Shown piece by piece: positions 17,112-30,699 of a DNA stretch of 64,000 bases. This stretch comes from Stenotrophomonas sp. 364. GTDB taxonomy: Bacteria; Pseudomonadota; Gammaproteobacteria; Xanthomonadales; Xanthomonadaceae. The stretch spans positions 1,342,001 to 1,406,000 of the forward strand of contig NZ_CP047135.1 of the NCBI RefSeq assembly GCF_009832905.1, given 5' to 3'. Numbering within the stretch: position 1 is the stretch's first letter; every line of letters starts with the position of its first letter. Below the pieces are notes generated by a model. It had not been told where the DNA came from. It did no database searches and saw only the letters and a list, made by a program, of their open reading frames with translations. The position numbers and the translations under genes are program-made.

Positions 17112-17151
17112 AATAGGACGCAGGCAGGGTCGCGCCCGCGCAGCGCAGGGG

Positions 17152-17703
17152 TCAGGCGCTACGGTCCCGTGCCAGCAACCCGTACAACGCCGAGTCGGAC
17201 AGCTCTCCGCCCACGCACCAGCGCTCGCGCAGCAGTCCTTCGCGCTGGAACCCGATCCGCTCCAGCACGCGGGCCGAGGGCACGTTGCGCGGGTCGATCT
17301 CGGCTTCCAGCCGGCGCAGGCCACGGTCGTCCAGCAGGTGGTCGATGAAGCACTGCAGCGCTTCGCGCATGTAGCCCTTGCCCTGTGCATCCGGCGCCAG
17401 GTGGTAGCCGATCTCGGCGCGGCGTGACTCGGCATCGATCGCAAACACCACGCAAATGCCGAGCAAAGGCGCGTCGGCGTGCTCGCGGATGCCCAGCTTG
17501 AGCTGGGTGCCGGCCCGCATCGCGGCCAGGTCGTCCAGGATCTGCGCGTAGGCCTGCTTGATGTCGGTCCAGGCGGGGTGGTTCCAGTAGCGCATCACCG
17601 CCGGATCGGACTGGATGGCGAACAGGGCGGCGCCGTCGCTGGCGCGGATCGGGCTCAGTACCAGGCGCGCGCTTTTGAGCTGCAGGGTCGGGTCGAAATA
17701 CAT
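17152..17703 (-). CDS. GNAT N-acetyltransferase, RimJ/RimL type
   Basis: The 183-aa protein has the RimJ/RimL-like order: LKSARLVLSPIRASDGAALF at the start, EIGYHLAPDAQGKGYMREAL holding the acetyl-CoA loop (QGKGYM), then IDPRNVPSARVLERIGFQREG. Such enzymes acetylate ribosomal protein N-termini or small amines; the target here is unknown. It lies 12 bp after another GNAT gene on the same strand. Confidence 0.92.
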   Translation of the reverse strand: MYFDPTLQLKSARLVLSPIRASDGAALFAIQSDPAVMRYWNHPAWTDIKQAYAQILDDLAAMRAGTQLKLGIREHADAPLLGICVVFAIDAESRRAEIGYHLAPDAQGKGYMREALQCFIDHLLDDRGLRRLEAEIDPRNVPSARVLERIGFQREGLLRERWCVGGELSDSALYGLLARDRSA

Positions 17704-17715
17704 GGGAACACTCGA

Positions 17716-18174
17716 TCAGGAAGAGGGGCGCGCCGCGTCGGGCAGCGCCATGTGCAGCAAGGGATATGGCTGACCCTGGCCATCCAGCGGCGAGCGCCCG
17801 GTGACGACGAAGCCCTGATGCTGGTAGAAGCCGACCGCCTGCGGGTTCTGTTCGTTGACGTCCAGTGCGGTGGCACCGAGCGTCTGGATGGCATGGTGCA
17901 GCAGGTGTTTGCCGATGCCGCCGCCGCGCCGCTGCGGGTGGATGAACAGCATTTCGATGCGGCCGTCGGCGACCCCGACAAAGCCGTCGATCGCGCCGTG
18001 CGCATCGCAAGACACCCACAGGTCCACCGCCGCCAGGTAGACCTCGCGGATCAGCGGTCGCAGCGTCTGGATGGCGTGTTCGGGCAGGAAGTCGTGCGTG
18101 GCCCGCACCGACGCTTCCCATACGTCGGTGATGGCGTCGTAGTCGGCGGGCAGGGCGGTGCGGATACCGGTCAT
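17716..18174 (-). CDS. GNAT family N-acetyltransferase
   Basis: The 152-aa protein shows IRTALPADYDAITDVWEAS at its start, IEMLFIHPQRRGGGIGKHLL as the acetyl-CoA binding strand and loop (RRGGGIG), and NEQNPQAVGFYQHQGFVVTG near the end, a YhbS/YjaB-like GNAT pattern. Substrate unknown. ATG 18174 was chosen because the upstream 27 residues are not GNAT-like. First gene of a two-gene acetyltransferase unit. Confidence 0.9.
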   Translation of the reverse strand: MTGIRTALPADYDAITDVWEASVRATHDFLPEHAIQTLRPLIREVYLAAVDLWVSCDAHGAIDGFVGVADGRIEMLFIHPQRRGGGIGKHLLHHAIQTLGATALDVNEQNPQAVGFYQHQGFVVTGRSPLDGQGQPYPLLHMALPDAARPSS

Positions 18175-18292
18175 CGGCGGGTCTTCAGGTGAACGTGGTT
18201 CGATTATCGCCCTTTCCCGGACCCGTTCGCGGCCGGCGATGTCTTCCATACCCACCCGCGATGGGTACCTGCGTCACTCGGAGCACAACAAG

Positions 18293-18318
18293 AAAAGCCC
18301 GCCGGTAGGCGGGCTTTT
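18293..18318. terminator. Bidirectional intrinsic terminator downstream of parE
   Basis: AAAAGCCCGCC-GGTA-GGCGGGCTTTT forms an 11-bp stem with A and T ends on both strands. It lies 26 bp beyond the parE stop codon and ends that minus-strand transcript. Confidence 0.92.
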
Positions 18319-18344
18319 CCATCAGGCTGCGGCGGGCGGCGCGA

Positions 18345-20234
18345 TCAGACTTCCAGCGAGGCCAGGTCGCCCTTGTTCTCCAGCCACTGCTTTCGGTCGC
18401 CCGCGCGCTTCTTGGCCAGCAGCATGTCCATCAGCGAATGCGTCTGTTCGCCATCGTCGATGGTCAGCTGCACCAGGCGGCGCGTGTCGGGGTGGATGGT
18501 CGACTCGCGCAGCTGCGGCGGATTCATCTCGCCCAGGCCCTTGAAGCGGGTCACGCTGACCGTGCCCTTGATCTTCTCGCGCTCGATCTTGTCCAGCATC
18601 GTGCGCTTCTCTTCTTCATCCAGCGCGTAGAACACCTGCTTGCCCACGTCGATACGGAACAGTGGCGGCATTGCCACGAACACGTGGCCGGCATCGACCA
18701 ACGCCGGGAAGTGCTTCAGGAACAGGGCGGTCAGCAGCGTGGCGATGTGCAGGCCGTCGGAGTCGGCGTCGGCCAGGATCACCACCTTGCCGTAGCGCAG
18801 CCCGCTGATGTCGTCCTTGCCCGGGTCGCAGCCGATCGCGATGGCCAGGTTGTGCACTTCTTCGGAGGCCAGCACGCTACCCGAGGACACTTCCCAGGTG
18901 TTCAGGATCTTGCCGCGCAGCGGCATGATCGCCTGGAAGTCCTTGTCGCGCGCCTGCTTGGCACTGCCGCCGGCCGAGTCGCCTTCCACCAGGAACAGCT
19001 CGGTACGCGACAGGTCCTGGCTGATGCAGTCGGCCAGCTTGCCGGGCAGGGCAGGGCCCTGGGTGACCTTCTTGCGGGTCACCAGCTTTTCGGTCTTCAG
19101 GCGCGCACTGGCGCGCTCGATGGCCAGCTGGGCGATCTTCTCGCCCATGTCCACGTTCTGGTTCAGCAGCAGGCTGAAGGCGTCGTGCGCGGCACCCTCG
19201 ACGAACCCGGCGGCCTGGCGCGAGGAAAGTCGCTCCTTGGTCTGGCCGCTGAACTGCGGGTCGGTCATCTTCAACGACAGCACGAACGACACCCGGTCCC
19301 ACACGTCTTCCGGGGCCAGCTTGACCCCGCGCGGCAGCAGGTTGCGGAAGTCGCAGAACTCGCGCAGCGCCTCGGTCAGGCCGGTGCGCAGGCCATTGGC
19401 ATGGGTGCCGTGCTGGGCGGTCGGAATCAGGTTGACGTAGCTTTCCTGGACCAGCTCGCCTTCCGGAATCCAGGCCAGGGCCCAGTCCACGATCTCGTTT
19501 TCCTTCTTCAGGTGGCCCACGAACAGGTCCGCCGGCAGCATCTCGCGCTCGCCCAGCTCGGCCTTGAGGTAATCGCTCAGGCCATCTTCGTAGTACCAGG
19601 TGTCCTGCTCGTCGGTGGCTTCATCGCGCAGCTTCACGGTCAGGCCGGGGCACAGCACCGCCTTGGCGCGCAGCAGGTGGCGCAGGGCGCGCAGGTTGTA
19701 CTTGGGCGTATCGAAGTACTTCGGGTCGGCCCAGAAGCGCACGCGGGTGCCGGTGTTCTTCTTGCCGACGCTGCCGACCACTTCCAGCGGGGTGGCGCGG
19801 TCGCCATTGCGGAAGGTGATGCGGTGCTCGCTGCCATCGCGCTTGATGTGCACCTCGACCAGGGTCGACAGCGCATTGACCACGCTGACGCCCACGCCAT
19901 GCAGGCCGCCGGAGAAGGTGTAGTTCTTGTTGTTGAACTTGCCGCCCGCATGCAGGCGGGTCAGGATCAGTTCGACGCCGGGGATCTTTTCCTCGGGGTG
20001 GATGTCCACCGGCATGCCGCGACCGTCATCGCTGACCTCGCAGCTGCCGTCCTTGTACAGGGTGACCTCGACCGTACGGGCATGCCCGGCCAGGGCCTCA
20101 TCGACGGCGTTGTCGATGACTTCCTGCGCCAGGTGGTTCGGGCGCGCGGTGTCGGTGTACATGCCGGGGCGGCGCTTGACCGGGTCCAGGCCGGACAGGA
20201 CTTCAATATCGGCGGCGTTATAACGGGCGTTCAT
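18345..20234 (-). CDS. parE: DNA topoisomerase IV subunit B
   Basis: The 629-aa protein has an N-terminal GHKL ATPase domain ([48 protein letters not shown]), a transducer domain, and a C-terminal TOPRIM domain ([34 protein letters not shown]). The DADSDGLHI form and length are typical of ParE, shorter than GyrB. With ParC it decatenates daughter chromosomes using ATP. parC is not in this window. The gene stands alone with its own terminator. Confidence 0.97.
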   Translation of the reverse strand: MNARYNAADIEVLSGLDPVKRRPGMYTDTARPNHLAQEVIDNAVDEALAGHARTVEVTLYKDGSCEVSDDGRGMPVDIHPEEKIPGVELILTRLHAGGKFNNKNYTFSGGLHGVGVSVVNALSTLVEVHIKRDGSEHRITFRNGDRATPLEVVGSVGKKNTGTRVRFWADPKYFDTPKYNLRALRHLLRAKAVLCPGLTVKLRDEATDEQDTWYYEDGLSDYLKAELGEREMLPADLFVGHLKKENEIVDWALAWIPEGELVQESYVNLIPTAQHGTHANGLRTGLTEALREFCDFRNLLPRGVKLAPEDVWDRVSFVLSLKMTDPQFSGQTKERLSSRQAAGFVEGAAHDAFSLLLNQNVDMGEKIAQLAIERASARLKTEKLVTRKKVTQGPALPGKLADCISQDLSRTELFLVEGDSAGGSAKQARDKDFQAIMPLRGKILNTWEVSSGSVLASEEVHNLAIAIGCDPGKDDISGLRYGKVVILADADSDGLHIATLLTALFLKHFPALVDAGHVFVAMPPLFRIDVGKQVFYALDEEEKRTMLDKIEREKIKGTVSVTRFKGLGEMNPPQLRESTIHPDTRRLVQLTIDDGEQTHSLMDMLLAKKRAGDRKQWLENKGDLASLEV

Positions 20235-20396
20235 CTGTTTTCATATAGCGCAAAGCGACGGCGAAGTTTGCGGTCTGGACGGTTTTTTTGCACGCCGCAC
20301 GTTCAGGGGGCGGCCGACCAGGGTTGGATACACTGTGCGTGGTGGAAACCGTACCCCGGCGACCCCATCCCAAGCCGATACCGCGAGGAGTGACCC

Positions 20397-20636
20397 ATGA
20401 AGAAGTTGCTGACCATCGTTGCCATTGCCGCCGCCGTCGTGGCCGTGCCGCTGGCCATGGCCCAGAACGCCGGACAGGGCCAGCCCACGCCGCAGCAGGG
20501 CGAACAGGCCGACAAGGCCCAGTCCGAGGCGGACGCCAAGGCCAAGCGCCGGGCCCAGGCCTCGGCCGAGATGAAGGCCAGGGGCGCGCAGGCCCCGCAG
20601 AAGGAAGAAGAGGAAGAGGCCAAAAAGAAGCGCTGA
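20397..20636 (+). CDS. Small exported lysine/glutamate-rich protein, unrecognised
   Basis: The 79-aa product has a clear signal peptide (MKKLLTIVAIAAAVVAVPLAMAQ, cleaved about after MA, here written in two parts: MKKLLTIVAIAAA and VVAVPLAMA). The mature part is about 57 residues, low complexity, with many Gln, Ala, Lys and a charged end KEEEEEAKKKR. A GAGGAGTGACCC site precedes the ATG. It is monocistronic with its own terminator. I know no function; it may be a periplasmic polyelectrolyte-like protein. Confidence 0.75.
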   Translation: MKKLLTIVAIAAAVVAVPLAMAQNAGQGQPTPQQGEQADKAQSEADAKAKRRAQASAEMKARGAQAPQKEEEEEAKKKR

Positions 20637-20656
20637 GCCTTCTTCTGCTGCCATGG

Positions 20657-20686
20657 GCGCCCCGGCCTTGCCGGGGCGCCTTTTTT
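20657..20686 (+). terminator. Intrinsic terminator after the small exported protein
   Basis: GGCGCCCCGG-CCTT-GCCGGGGCGCC is followed by TTTTTT. It lies 20 bp after the stop codon and separates this gene from the pyrG promoter. Confidence 0.95.
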
Positions 20687-20707
20687 GTGGGGACCGCAAT
20701 CCAGTGC

Positions 20708-20736
20708 TTGGGCTTGCGGCCTTCAATCTGTAAACT
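20708..20736 (+). promoter_or_regulatory. Probable sigma-70 promoter for pyrG
   Basis: TTGGGC at 20708-20713 and TAAACT at 20731-20736 are spaced by 17 bp. Transcription from about 20743 gives a 270-nt 5' leader that is unusually C-rich (many CCC runs on the plus strand at 20840-20990). The 20637-21014 gap thus holds a terminator, this promoter and the leader; I see no gene in it. Confidence 0.6.
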
Positions 20737-20813
20737 AGCGCTTTCCGGGAGCAGTGCGTGTCATCCATCAGCGAATGGACTGGCCTGATCGTGCGCGATC
20801 GCCAGCAGGGTAG

Positions 20814-24476
<3,663 letters not shown>

Positions 24477-24480
24477 TCCC

Positions 24481-24828
24481 ATGCGCAACTGGCGCTGGAT
24501 GTTGCTGCTGCTGGCGCTGTTGCTGGCGTGGCTGCAGTACCGTTTCTGGTTCGGCCCGGGCAATTCAGGTGAAGTGATGACCCTGGAAGCCCAGGTCGAA
24601 AACCAGAAGCGCGACAACGCCGGTCTGCAACAGCGCAACGACGCGCTGGCCGCCGAGGTCAAGGACCTCAAGGAAGGCCAGGCGGCCATCGAAGAACGGG
24701 CGCGCAGCGAGCTGGGCATGATCAAGCCGGGCGAGAAGTTCTACCGCGTGGTGGAAGATGCCCCGGTTGCGCCCGCGCGCGCGCCGGTGGCGATCGACCC
24801 CGACGCACCGCACCAGGACGTGCCCTGA
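24481..24828 (+). CDS. ftsB: Cell division protein FtsB
   Basis: The 115-aa protein has one N-terminal transmembrane helix ([19 protein letters not shown]), then a coiled coil ([19 protein letters not shown]...[18 protein letters not shown]) and the FtsB signature [13 protein letters not shown]. FtsB joins FtsL and FtsQ in the divisome at the inner membrane. A proline/alanine-rich tail of about 25 residues is longer than in E. coli. Its position after eno and overlapping ispD by one base (TGATG) is typical. Confidence 0.95.
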   Translation: MRNWRWMLLLLALLLAWLQYRFWFGPGNSGEVMTLEAQVENQKRDNAGLQQRNDALAAEVKDLKEGQAAIEERARSELGMIKPGEKFYRVVEDAPVAPARAPVAIDPDAPHQDVP

Positions 24829-25523
24829 TGGGCACGGTCTGGGCCGTGGTGCCGGCGGCCGGCCGCGGCACCCGCTTCGGCGGGGAGACCCCCAAGCAGT
24901 ACCTGGTCGCGGGCGACCGGGTGCTGCTGGCCCATACGCTGGAGGCTCTGCTGTCGCACCCGGTCGTGGCCGGGGTGATGGTGGTGGTCGCCGACGGCGA
25001 CACCGACTGGCCGGGCTGGCAGTCGCTGGCCGACAAGCCGATCCTGACCTGCATCGGTGGCGCCACCCGCGCCGCCTCGGTGCTGGCCGGCCTGCAGGCC
25101 TTGCCCGACAGCGTGCGGGCCGATGATTTCGTGCTGGTGCATGACGCCGCACGGCCCAACCTGGCTGCCGCCGACCTTGGCCGGCTGCTGGAAGTGGGGC
25201 GCAATGATCCGGTCGGGGCGATCCTGGCCGCACCGGTGCGCGACACCCTCAAGCGTGCCGGCGACGACGGCGGCATCGACGCCACCGAGCCGCGTGCCCG
25301 CCTGTGGCGCGCGCTGACCCCGCAGCTGTTCCGCCGCCACCAGCTGGCACGGGCCCTGCAGGAGGCGGCCGACGCCGGCGTGGAGGTCACCGACGATGCC
25401 ATGGCGATGGAGCGGCAGGGACTGCGCCCGTTGCTGGTGGAAGGCAGCGAGGACAACTTCAAGGTCACCACCCCGGCCGATCTGTCCCGATTCGAATTCG
25501 AGCTGGCGCGTCGCGGGTATTGA
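24828..25523 (+). CDS. ispD: 2-C-methyl-D-erythritol 4-phosphate cytidylyltransferase
   Basis: The 231-aa protein carries the nucleotide-binding start [20 protein letters not shown] (xAAGxGxRxxxxxPK), the [14 protein letters not shown] motif and [15 protein letters not shown] at the end. It transfers CMP from CTP to MEP, step 3 of the non-mevalonate isoprenoid pathway; CTP comes from PyrG, encoded nearby. The ATG overlaps the ftsB stop codon by one base. Confidence 0.97.
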   Translation: MGTVWAVVPAAGRGTRFGGETPKQYLVAGDRVLLAHTLEALLSHPVVAGVMVVVADGDTDWPGWQSLADKPILTCIGGATRAASVLAGLQALPDSVRADDFVLVHDAARPNLAAADLGRLLEVGRNDPVGAILAAPVRDTLKRAGDDGGIDATEPRARLWRALTPQLFRRHQLARALQEAADAGVEVTDDAMAMERQGLRPLLVEGSEDNFKVTTPADLSRFEFELARRGY

Positions 25524-25558
25524 GCCCGCGCGCGTCGCCACAACTGCAGGTTTTTGCC

Positions 25559-26056
25559 ATGAATACCGCACCCTTCCCGCCGGTCCGCATCGGACAGGGC
25601 TACGACGTCCACGCCTTCGGCGAGGGCGACCACGTGATGCTGGGCGGCATCCGCGTGCCGCACAGCTGCGGCGTGCTGGCCCACAGCGATGGCGATGTGA
25701 TCCTGCATGCGCTGTGCGATGCGATGCTCGGCGCGCTGTCGCTGGGCGACATCGGCGTGCACTTCCCGCCGACGGACATGCGCTGGAAGGGGGCCGACAG
25801 CGCGCACCTGCTCGCGCACTGCAACAGCCTGCTGCGCGAACGCGGCTGGCAGGTCGGCAACACCGACATCACCGTGATCTGCGAGCGGCCCAAGGTGGGC
25901 CCGCACGCGGCCGCCATGCGCGAGCGCATCGCCAGCGTGCTCGGCGTGGCGCTGGACTGCGTGAGCGTGAAGGCCACCACCTCGGAGAAGCTGGGCTTCA
26001 CCGGGCGCGGTGAAGGCATTGCCGCCCAGGCCGTCGTGCTGCTGGTGGCGCTGTGA
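25559..26056 (+). CDS. ispF: 2-C-methyl-D-erythritol 2,4-cyclodiphosphate synthase
   Basis: The 165-aa protein has the zinc ligands in [11 protein letters not shown] (Asp and His) and [20 protein letters not shown], plus [19 protein letters not shown] at the end. It cyclises CDP-ME-2-phosphate to MEcPP, step 5 of the MEP pathway, as a trimer. It begins 35 bp after ispD, and its stop overlaps the GTG start of truD. Confidence 0.97.
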   Translation: MNTAPFPPVRIGQGYDVHAFGEGDHVMLGGIRVPHSCGVLAHSDGDVILHALCDAMLGALSLGDIGVHFPPTDMRWKGADSAHLLAHCNSLLRERGWQVGNTDITVICERPKVGPHAAAMRERIASVLGVALDCVSVKATTSEKLGFTGRGEGIAAQAVVLLVAL

Positions 26057-27090
26057 TCGCGCTGCCGCTGGCGTTCGGTGCGCCGCTGTTGACCGCGAAG
26101 ATCCGCACCACGCCGGATGATTTCCAGGTGGACGAGCTGCCCGCGTTCGAGCCGAGCGGGGAGGGCGAGCACCTGCTGCTTACGATCCGCAAGCGCGGCG
26201 CCAACACCGTGCACGTGGCCAAAGTGCTCGCGCGCTGGGCCGGGCTGCCTGACATGGCGGTCAGCTACGCCGGCATGAAGGATCGCCATGCGGTCACCAC
26301 CCAGCGTTTCAGCGTGCACCTGCCGAAGCGGGTCGCACCGGATCCGGCGCTGTTGGCCTCCGATGAGATCGAGGTGGTCCATTCCACCTGGCACAACCGC
26401 AAGCTGCAGCGCGGTGCGCTGGCCGGCAACCGCTTCAAGCTGGTGTTGCGCGACGTGCAGGGCGACGCAGCCGCGATCGACGAGCGGTTGTCATTGATCG
26501 CCGCGCGCGGCCTGCCGAACTGGTTCGGCGAGCAGCGCTTCGGTCGCGACGGCGGCAACGTGCCGGCCGCCCTGGCGATGTTCGGCGGGCGTCGGATGCG
26601 CCCGGACCAGCGCTCGCTGTTGCTCTCGGCCGCCCGCTCGGCGCTGTTCAACCAGGTGCTCGCCGAACGCGTGGCGCAGGGCAACTGGGACGCGCCGCTG
26701 GACGGTGAGGTGTGGATGCTGGACGGAAGCCGCAGCGTGTTCGGCCCCGAGCCGTTCACCGACCTGCTGGCCGACCGCCTGGCACGGTTCGACATCCACC
26801 CCAGCGGCCCGTTGTGGGGCGAGGGTGAACTGCGCAGCAGCGATGCGGCGGCGGCGCTGGAAATGGACGCGATCGGCGACGAGCAGTCGCTGGCATTGCG
26901 TGCTGGACTGGAAGGGGCCCGTCTGAAGCAGGAACGCCGCGCGCTGCGCCTGCGCCCGGCGATGCTGCAGCACCAGTGGCTGCAGCCGGACGTGCTGGAA
27001 CTCAGCTTCGCGCTGCCGCCCGGCTGCTATGCCACGGCGGTGCTGCACGAGCTTGGGCCGGTGCAAGACGCCAGCCAACCCGACGCCTGA
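26053..27090 (+). CDS. truD: tRNA pseudouridine(13) synthase
   Basis: The 345-aa protein has the TruD motifs: [17 protein letters not shown], the [17 protein letters not shown] block, catalytic Asp77 in [14 protein letters not shown], and [13 protein letters not shown]. It forms pseudouridine at position 13 of tRNA-Glu. The start is GTG at 26053, overlapping the ispF stop by 3 bases, so the two are translationally coupled. A large repeat array follows the stop codon. Confidence 0.95.
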   Translation: MIALPLAFGAPLLTAKIRTTPDDFQVDELPAFEPSGEGEHLLLTIRKRGANTVHVAKVLARWAGLPDMAVSYAGMKDRHAVTTQRFSVHLPKRVAPDPALLASDEIEVVHSTWHNRKLQRGALAGNRFKLVLRDVQGDAAAIDERLSLIAARGLPNWFGEQRFGRDGGNVPAALAMFGGRRMRPDQRSLLLSAARSALFNQVLAERVAQGNWDAPLDGEVWMLDGSRSVFGPEPFTDLLADRLARFDIHPSGPLWGEGELRSSDAAAALEMDAIGDEQSLALRAGLEGARLKQERRALRLRPAMLQHQWLQPDVLELSFALPPGCYATAVLHELGPVQDASQPDA

Positions 27091-27100
27091 ACCACGCGCC

Positions 27101-27870
27101 GGAACGGAACGCAGCCGACCAACGGTCCGCCAGATTCCCGCCCGGTAGAGCCGACCGTTGGTCGGCTTGGCGCGGTACGTGGCTTCCCGGCGCCGGAACG
27201 GAATGCAGCCGACCAACGGTCGGCTCTACGCGCCAGATCCACGCGCCGGACCGAAATGCAGCCGAACAACGGTCGGCCAGATCCACGTCCGGTAGAGCCG
27301 ACCGTTGGTCGGCTTGGCCCGGTACGTGGTTTCCCGGCGCCGGAACGGAATGCAGCCGACCAACGGTCGGCTCTACGCGCCAGATCCACGCGCCGGACCG
27401 AAATGCAGCCGAACAACGGTCGGCCAGATCCACGTCCGGTAGAGCCGACCGTTGGTCGGCTTGGCGCGGTACGTGGTTTCCCGGCGCCGGAACGGAATGC
27501 AGCCGACCAACGGTCGGCTCTACGCGCCAGATCCACGCGCCGGACCGAAATGCAGCCGACCAACGGTCCGCCAGATCCACGTCCGGTAGAGCCGACCGTT
27601 GGTCGGCTTGGCGCGGTGCGTGGTTTCCCGGCGCCGGAACGGAATGCAGCCAACCAACGGTCGGCTCTACGCGCCAGATCCACGCGCCGGACCGAAATGC
27701 AGCCGACCAACGGTCCGCCAGATCCACGTCCGGTAGAGCCGACCGTTGGTTGGCTTGGCGCGGTACGTGGTTTCCCGGCGCCGGAACGGAATGCGGCCAA
27801 CCAACGGTCGGCTCTACGCGCCAGATCCACGCGTCGGACCGAAATGCAGCCGACCAACGGTCGGCTCTAC
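27101..27870. repeat. Tandem array of five 147-bp units built from SMAG elements
   Basis: GTAG-starting elements recur at 27145, 27292, 27439, 27586 and 27733, an exact 147-bp period, with a partial unit before the first. Each unit holds a direct SMAG (GTAGAGCCGACCGTTGG...), an inverted one 62 bp later ending GGTCGGCTCTAC, and 115 bp in a third, damaged copy (AGCCGAACAACGGTCGG or AGCCGACCAACGGTCCG) without its CTAC end. Units are nearly identical. Because 147 is a multiple of 3, long frames stay open on both strands, but they are repeat artefacts. The array lies between the 3' ends of truD and smr. Confidence 0.95.
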
Positions 27871-27884
27871 CGCTGTGGCGGGCG

Positions 27885-28424
27885 CTACCGGTTGCTCAAC
27901 AGCACCAGCACTGCGCCTGTACCGCCTTGCCCGGCCGGTGCCGAATGGAAGGCCAGCACGTCGTTGCGCTGGCGCAGCAGGCGGTCGACCAGGTTCTTCA
28001 GCACCGGCGCGCCACCGTCGGACTGCAGGCCCTTGCCGTGGATGATGCGCACGCAGCCATGCTCGTGCGCATGCGCTTCCAGCAGGAACTGGCGCAACAG
28101 CGTTTCGGCCTGCGCCACCGTGGCGCCGTGCAGGTCCAGCTCGTCCTGCACTGAATACTGGCCGCGCTTGAGCCGCTGGAACATGCGGGCGGGCAGGGTG
28201 TCGCGGCGGTAGCTGGCGGTGTCGCCGGCTTCCAGCGGGCTGCTGTCGCGCAGCAGCCGCGCGAATTCGCCGCGGGCCTCCTGGTCATCGCGTTCGGCCA
28301 TGCGTGCGCGCGGCTTCGGCTTGGGCGTGGGCGGCGGCGCAGCGGCGGGCTTGCGCAGCGGTTTGACCTCGCCGATGGCCGAACGGAACAGCGCGGCGGG
28401 GTCTTCGTCTTCAGGATGTGACAT
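27885..28424 (-). CDS. Smr-domain protein (SmrA-like)
   Basis: The 179-aa protein has a charged, proline-rich N-terminus (residues 20-50) and a C-terminal Smr domain with the key motifs DELDLHGATVAQAE (LDxH) and CVRIIHGKGLQSDGG (HGxG). Stand-alone Smr proteins are structure-specific or ribosome-associated nucleases; a role in cutting RNA at collided ribosomes is known for SmrB, but which subtype this is cannot be decided. It is convergent with truD, separated by the SMAG array. Confidence 0.93.
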   Translation of the reverse strand: MSHPEDEDPAALFRSAIGEVKPLRKPAAAPPPTPKPKPRARMAERDDQEARGEFARLLRDSSPLEAGDTASYRRDTLPARMFQRLKRGQYSVQDELDLHGATVAQAETLLRQFLLEAHAHEHGCVRIIHGKGLQSDGGAPVLKNLVDRLLRQRNDVLAFHSAPAGQGGTGAVLVLLSNR

Positions 28425-28611
28425 GCGTACAGCGTAATGCCAGCCGAGGGCAGCTGCCTACCGTTTCCGGGGTAGGACGATCTGCCCGCTTGCGGCACAA
28501 TAGCTGACGCACTTGCGCGGTCGACCCGCCCCATCTGGGGACGCGCCGGCCCCGCCAACGCTGGAAAGTGATGGAATCGAAGTCTTGAAAAATCAAGCGG
28601 TTAAATCGCAG

Positions 28612-29391
28612 ATGCGGATCCTGGTCAGCAACGACGACGGTGTCGACGCCCCCGGCATCAAAATGCTCGCGTCGGTATTGCGTGACGCCGGTCATGAAGT
28701 GACCGTGTTCGCCCCGGACCGCGACCGCTCCGGCGCCAGCAATTCGCTCACCCTGGACCTGCCGATCCGGCTCAAGCGCATCGACCACTACACCTGTTCC
28801 GTCGCGGGCACCCCCACCGACTGCGTGCACCTGGCGCTGACCGGCGTGCTCGAATACGAGCCGGACATCGTGGTGTCGGGCATCAACAATGCCGCCAACC
28901 TGGGCGATGACGTCATCTATTCCGGCACCGTCTCGGCCGCCATGGAAGGTCGTTTCCTTGGCCTGCCGGCGGTGGCCATGTCGCTGGTGACGCGCAACCA
29001 CGAGCCGCGCAACTTCGAGACCGCCGCGCGCGCCGCGGTGGAGATCGTGACCCGCCTCAAGGCCGACCCGCTGCCCGCCGACACCATCCTCAACGTCAAC
29101 GTACCGGACCTGCCGTGGAGCGAGATCCGCGGCTTCGAGGTCACCCGCCTGGGCAACCGGCACCGTGCCGAGGGCTGCATCGCCCAGCGCGATCCGCGCG
29201 GCAACGAGGTGTTCTGGATCGGCCCGGCCGGGCGCGAACAGGACTCCGGCCCCGGCACCGATTTCCACGCGGTGCGCAACGGCTTCATTTCGATCACTCC
29301 GATCCAGGTCGACCTCACCCGCTACCAGGCACTGGAGAAGGTGGCCAGCTGGGTGGGTGGGCTGACCGCCGCCCTGGACCAGCCAGCATGA
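28612..29391 (+). CDS. surE: 5'/3'-nucleotidase SurE
   Basis: The 259-aa protein starts [16 protein letters not shown] with the metal-binding Asp8-Asp9, then [27 protein letters not shown], and [19 protein letters not shown]. SurE is a metal-dependent phosphatase for nucleoside monophosphates, linked to stationary-phase survival. ATG 28612 was chosen from the motif. It overlaps pcm by 4 bases (ATGA), as in many gammaproteobacteria. Confidence 0.97.
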   Translation: MRILVSNDDGVDAPGIKMLASVLRDAGHEVTVFAPDRDRSGASNSLTLDLPIRLKRIDHYTCSVAGTPTDCVHLALTGVLEYEPDIVVSGINNAANLGDDVIYSGTVSAAMEGRFLGLPAVAMSLVTRNHEPRNFETAARAAVEIVTRLKADPLPADTILNVNVPDLPWSEIRGFEVTRLGNRHRAEGCIAQRDPRGNEVFWIGPAGREQDSGPGTDFHAVRNGFISITPIQVDLTRYQALEKVASWVGGLTAALDQPA

Positions 29392-30065
29392 GCCCGCGCC
29401 TGCGCCTGCAGCCCGAAGCGGTCGGCATCGGCATGACCTCCCAGCGCGTGCGCGACCGGCTGGTCGAGCGCCTGCGCGAAGCCGGCATCGCCGACGAAGA
29501 CACGCTCAATGCCATCCGCGTGGTGCCCCGGCATCTGTTCATCGACGAAGCGCTGGCCTCGCGTGCCTACGAAGACACCGCGCTGCCGATCGGCCACGGC
29601 CAGACCATCTCCCAGCCGTGGGTGGTGGCGCGCATGACCGAGGCGGTGCTGCAGTGCGCACCGAAGACCGTGCTGGAAGTGGGCACCGGTTCGGGCTACC
29701 AGGCCGCGGTGCTCGGCGCGGTAGGGCTGGAGGTCTATACCGTGGAGCGCATCGGCGACCTGCTGCGGCAGGCGCGCAAGCGGTTCCGGGCGCTGGGCAT
29801 GAACATCCGCACCAAGCACGACGATGGCCGCGCCGGCTGGGCCGAGCATGGTCCCTTCGATGCGATCGTGGTGACCGCCGCGGCACCGGCACTGGTCGAT
29901 GCACTGGTTGAACAGCTGGCCGTGGGCGGCCGCCTGGTGGCCCCGGTGGGCGGTCCCGGCGCGCAGTCGCTGGTGCAGTTGACCCGTCGCGACGACGGCA
30001 GCATTGAACAGCAGGTACTGGCGCCGGTCACGTTCGTGCCGCTGCTGTCTGGCATGCTGGATTGA
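29388..30065 (+). CDS. pcm: Protein-L-isoaspartate O-methyltransferase
   Basis: The 225-aa protein has the Pcm features [37 protein letters not shown], the SAM-binding [17 protein letters not shown], and [18 protein letters not shown]. It methylates isoaspartyl residues in damaged proteins with S-adenosylmethionine. Its ATG overlaps the surE stop, so the pair is coupled. Genes surE-pcm-yqaA-nlpD read as one operon. Confidence 0.96.
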   Translation: MSPRLRLQPEAVGIGMTSQRVRDRLVERLREAGIADEDTLNAIRVVPRHLFIDEALASRAYEDTALPIGHGQTISQPWVVARMTEAVLQCAPKTVLEVGTGSGYQAAVLGAVGLEVYTVERIGDLLRQARKRFRALGMNIRTKHDDGRAGWAEHGPFDAIVVTAAAPALVDALVEQLAVGGRLVAPVGGPGAQSLVQLTRRDDGSIEQQVLAPVTFVPLLSGMLD

Positions 30066-30084
30066 TTCCCAGGAGCGTTACGTC

Positions 30085-30699
30085 ATGAAGATCTTTGGTC
30101 CGCTGTACGAGCGGGCGATGAAGTGGGCCGCGCACGAGCGCGCCCCGACCTATCTCACCGTGCTCAGCTTCATCGAGGCCATCATCTTCCCGGTGATGCC
30201 CGAGGTGATGCTGGCGCCGATGTGCGTGGCCCAGCCCAAGCGCGGCTGGTGGTTCGCTACCCTGAGTCTGTCCGGCTCGATGGCCGGTGCACTGGTCGGC
30301 TATGCGCTGGGGCATTACGCCTTTGAAGTGCTCAAGCCGGTGTTCGCCGCGCTGGGCATGCTGGGCAGCATCGAGAGCGGCATCGCGGTGGTGCAGGCCA
30401 AGATGGCCGAGTCGCCCTGGGCGGTGTTCACCTTCCTGGTGCTGGGCGGCTTCATGCCAATCCCGATGAAGGTCTTCACATGGGCATCGGGTATCGTCGG
30501 CGTGCCGTTGCCGCAGTACTTCCTGAGCATGTTGATCGGCCGGGGCAAGCGCGTGTTCGTGCTGGCCGCGGTGATCCGTATTGGTGGACCGCGCGCGGAA
30601 GCTGCGCTGCGGCGTTGGATTGAACCGCTGGGCTGGATCGCGACCGTGCTGGTCGTGGCGCTGGTCGCCTGGCTTGTCTGGAGGTCGAAGTTAGCATGA
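30085..30699 (+). CDS. YqaA/DedA-like (VTT-domain) membrane protein
   Basis: The 204-aa protein has several membrane segments and the VTT/DedA-type loop: SFIEAIIFPVMPEVMLAPMC (FxExxxxPxxPE pattern) and GGFMPIPMKVFTWASGIVG. DedA-family proteins help flip or move lipids such as undecaprenyl phosphate; YqaA-like proteins are less studied. An AGGAGCGTTACGTC site precedes the ATG. Its stop overlaps the nlpD start by 4 bases. Confidence 0.92.
   Translation: MKIFGPLYERAMKWAAHERAPTYLTVLSFIEAIIFPVMPEVMLAPMCVAQPKRGWWFATLSLSGSMAGALVGYALGHYAFEVLKPVFAALGMLGSIESGIAVVQAKMAESPWAVFTFLVLGGFMPIPMKVFTWASGIVGVPLPQYFLSMLIGRGKRVFVLAAVIRIGGPRAEAALRRWIEPLGWIATVLVVALVAWLVWRSKLA

Noticed and set aside
27101..27870. 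CRISPR array
   Set aside because: The 147-bp period has almost no variable spacers; the repeats are SMAG palindromes and no cas genes are present.
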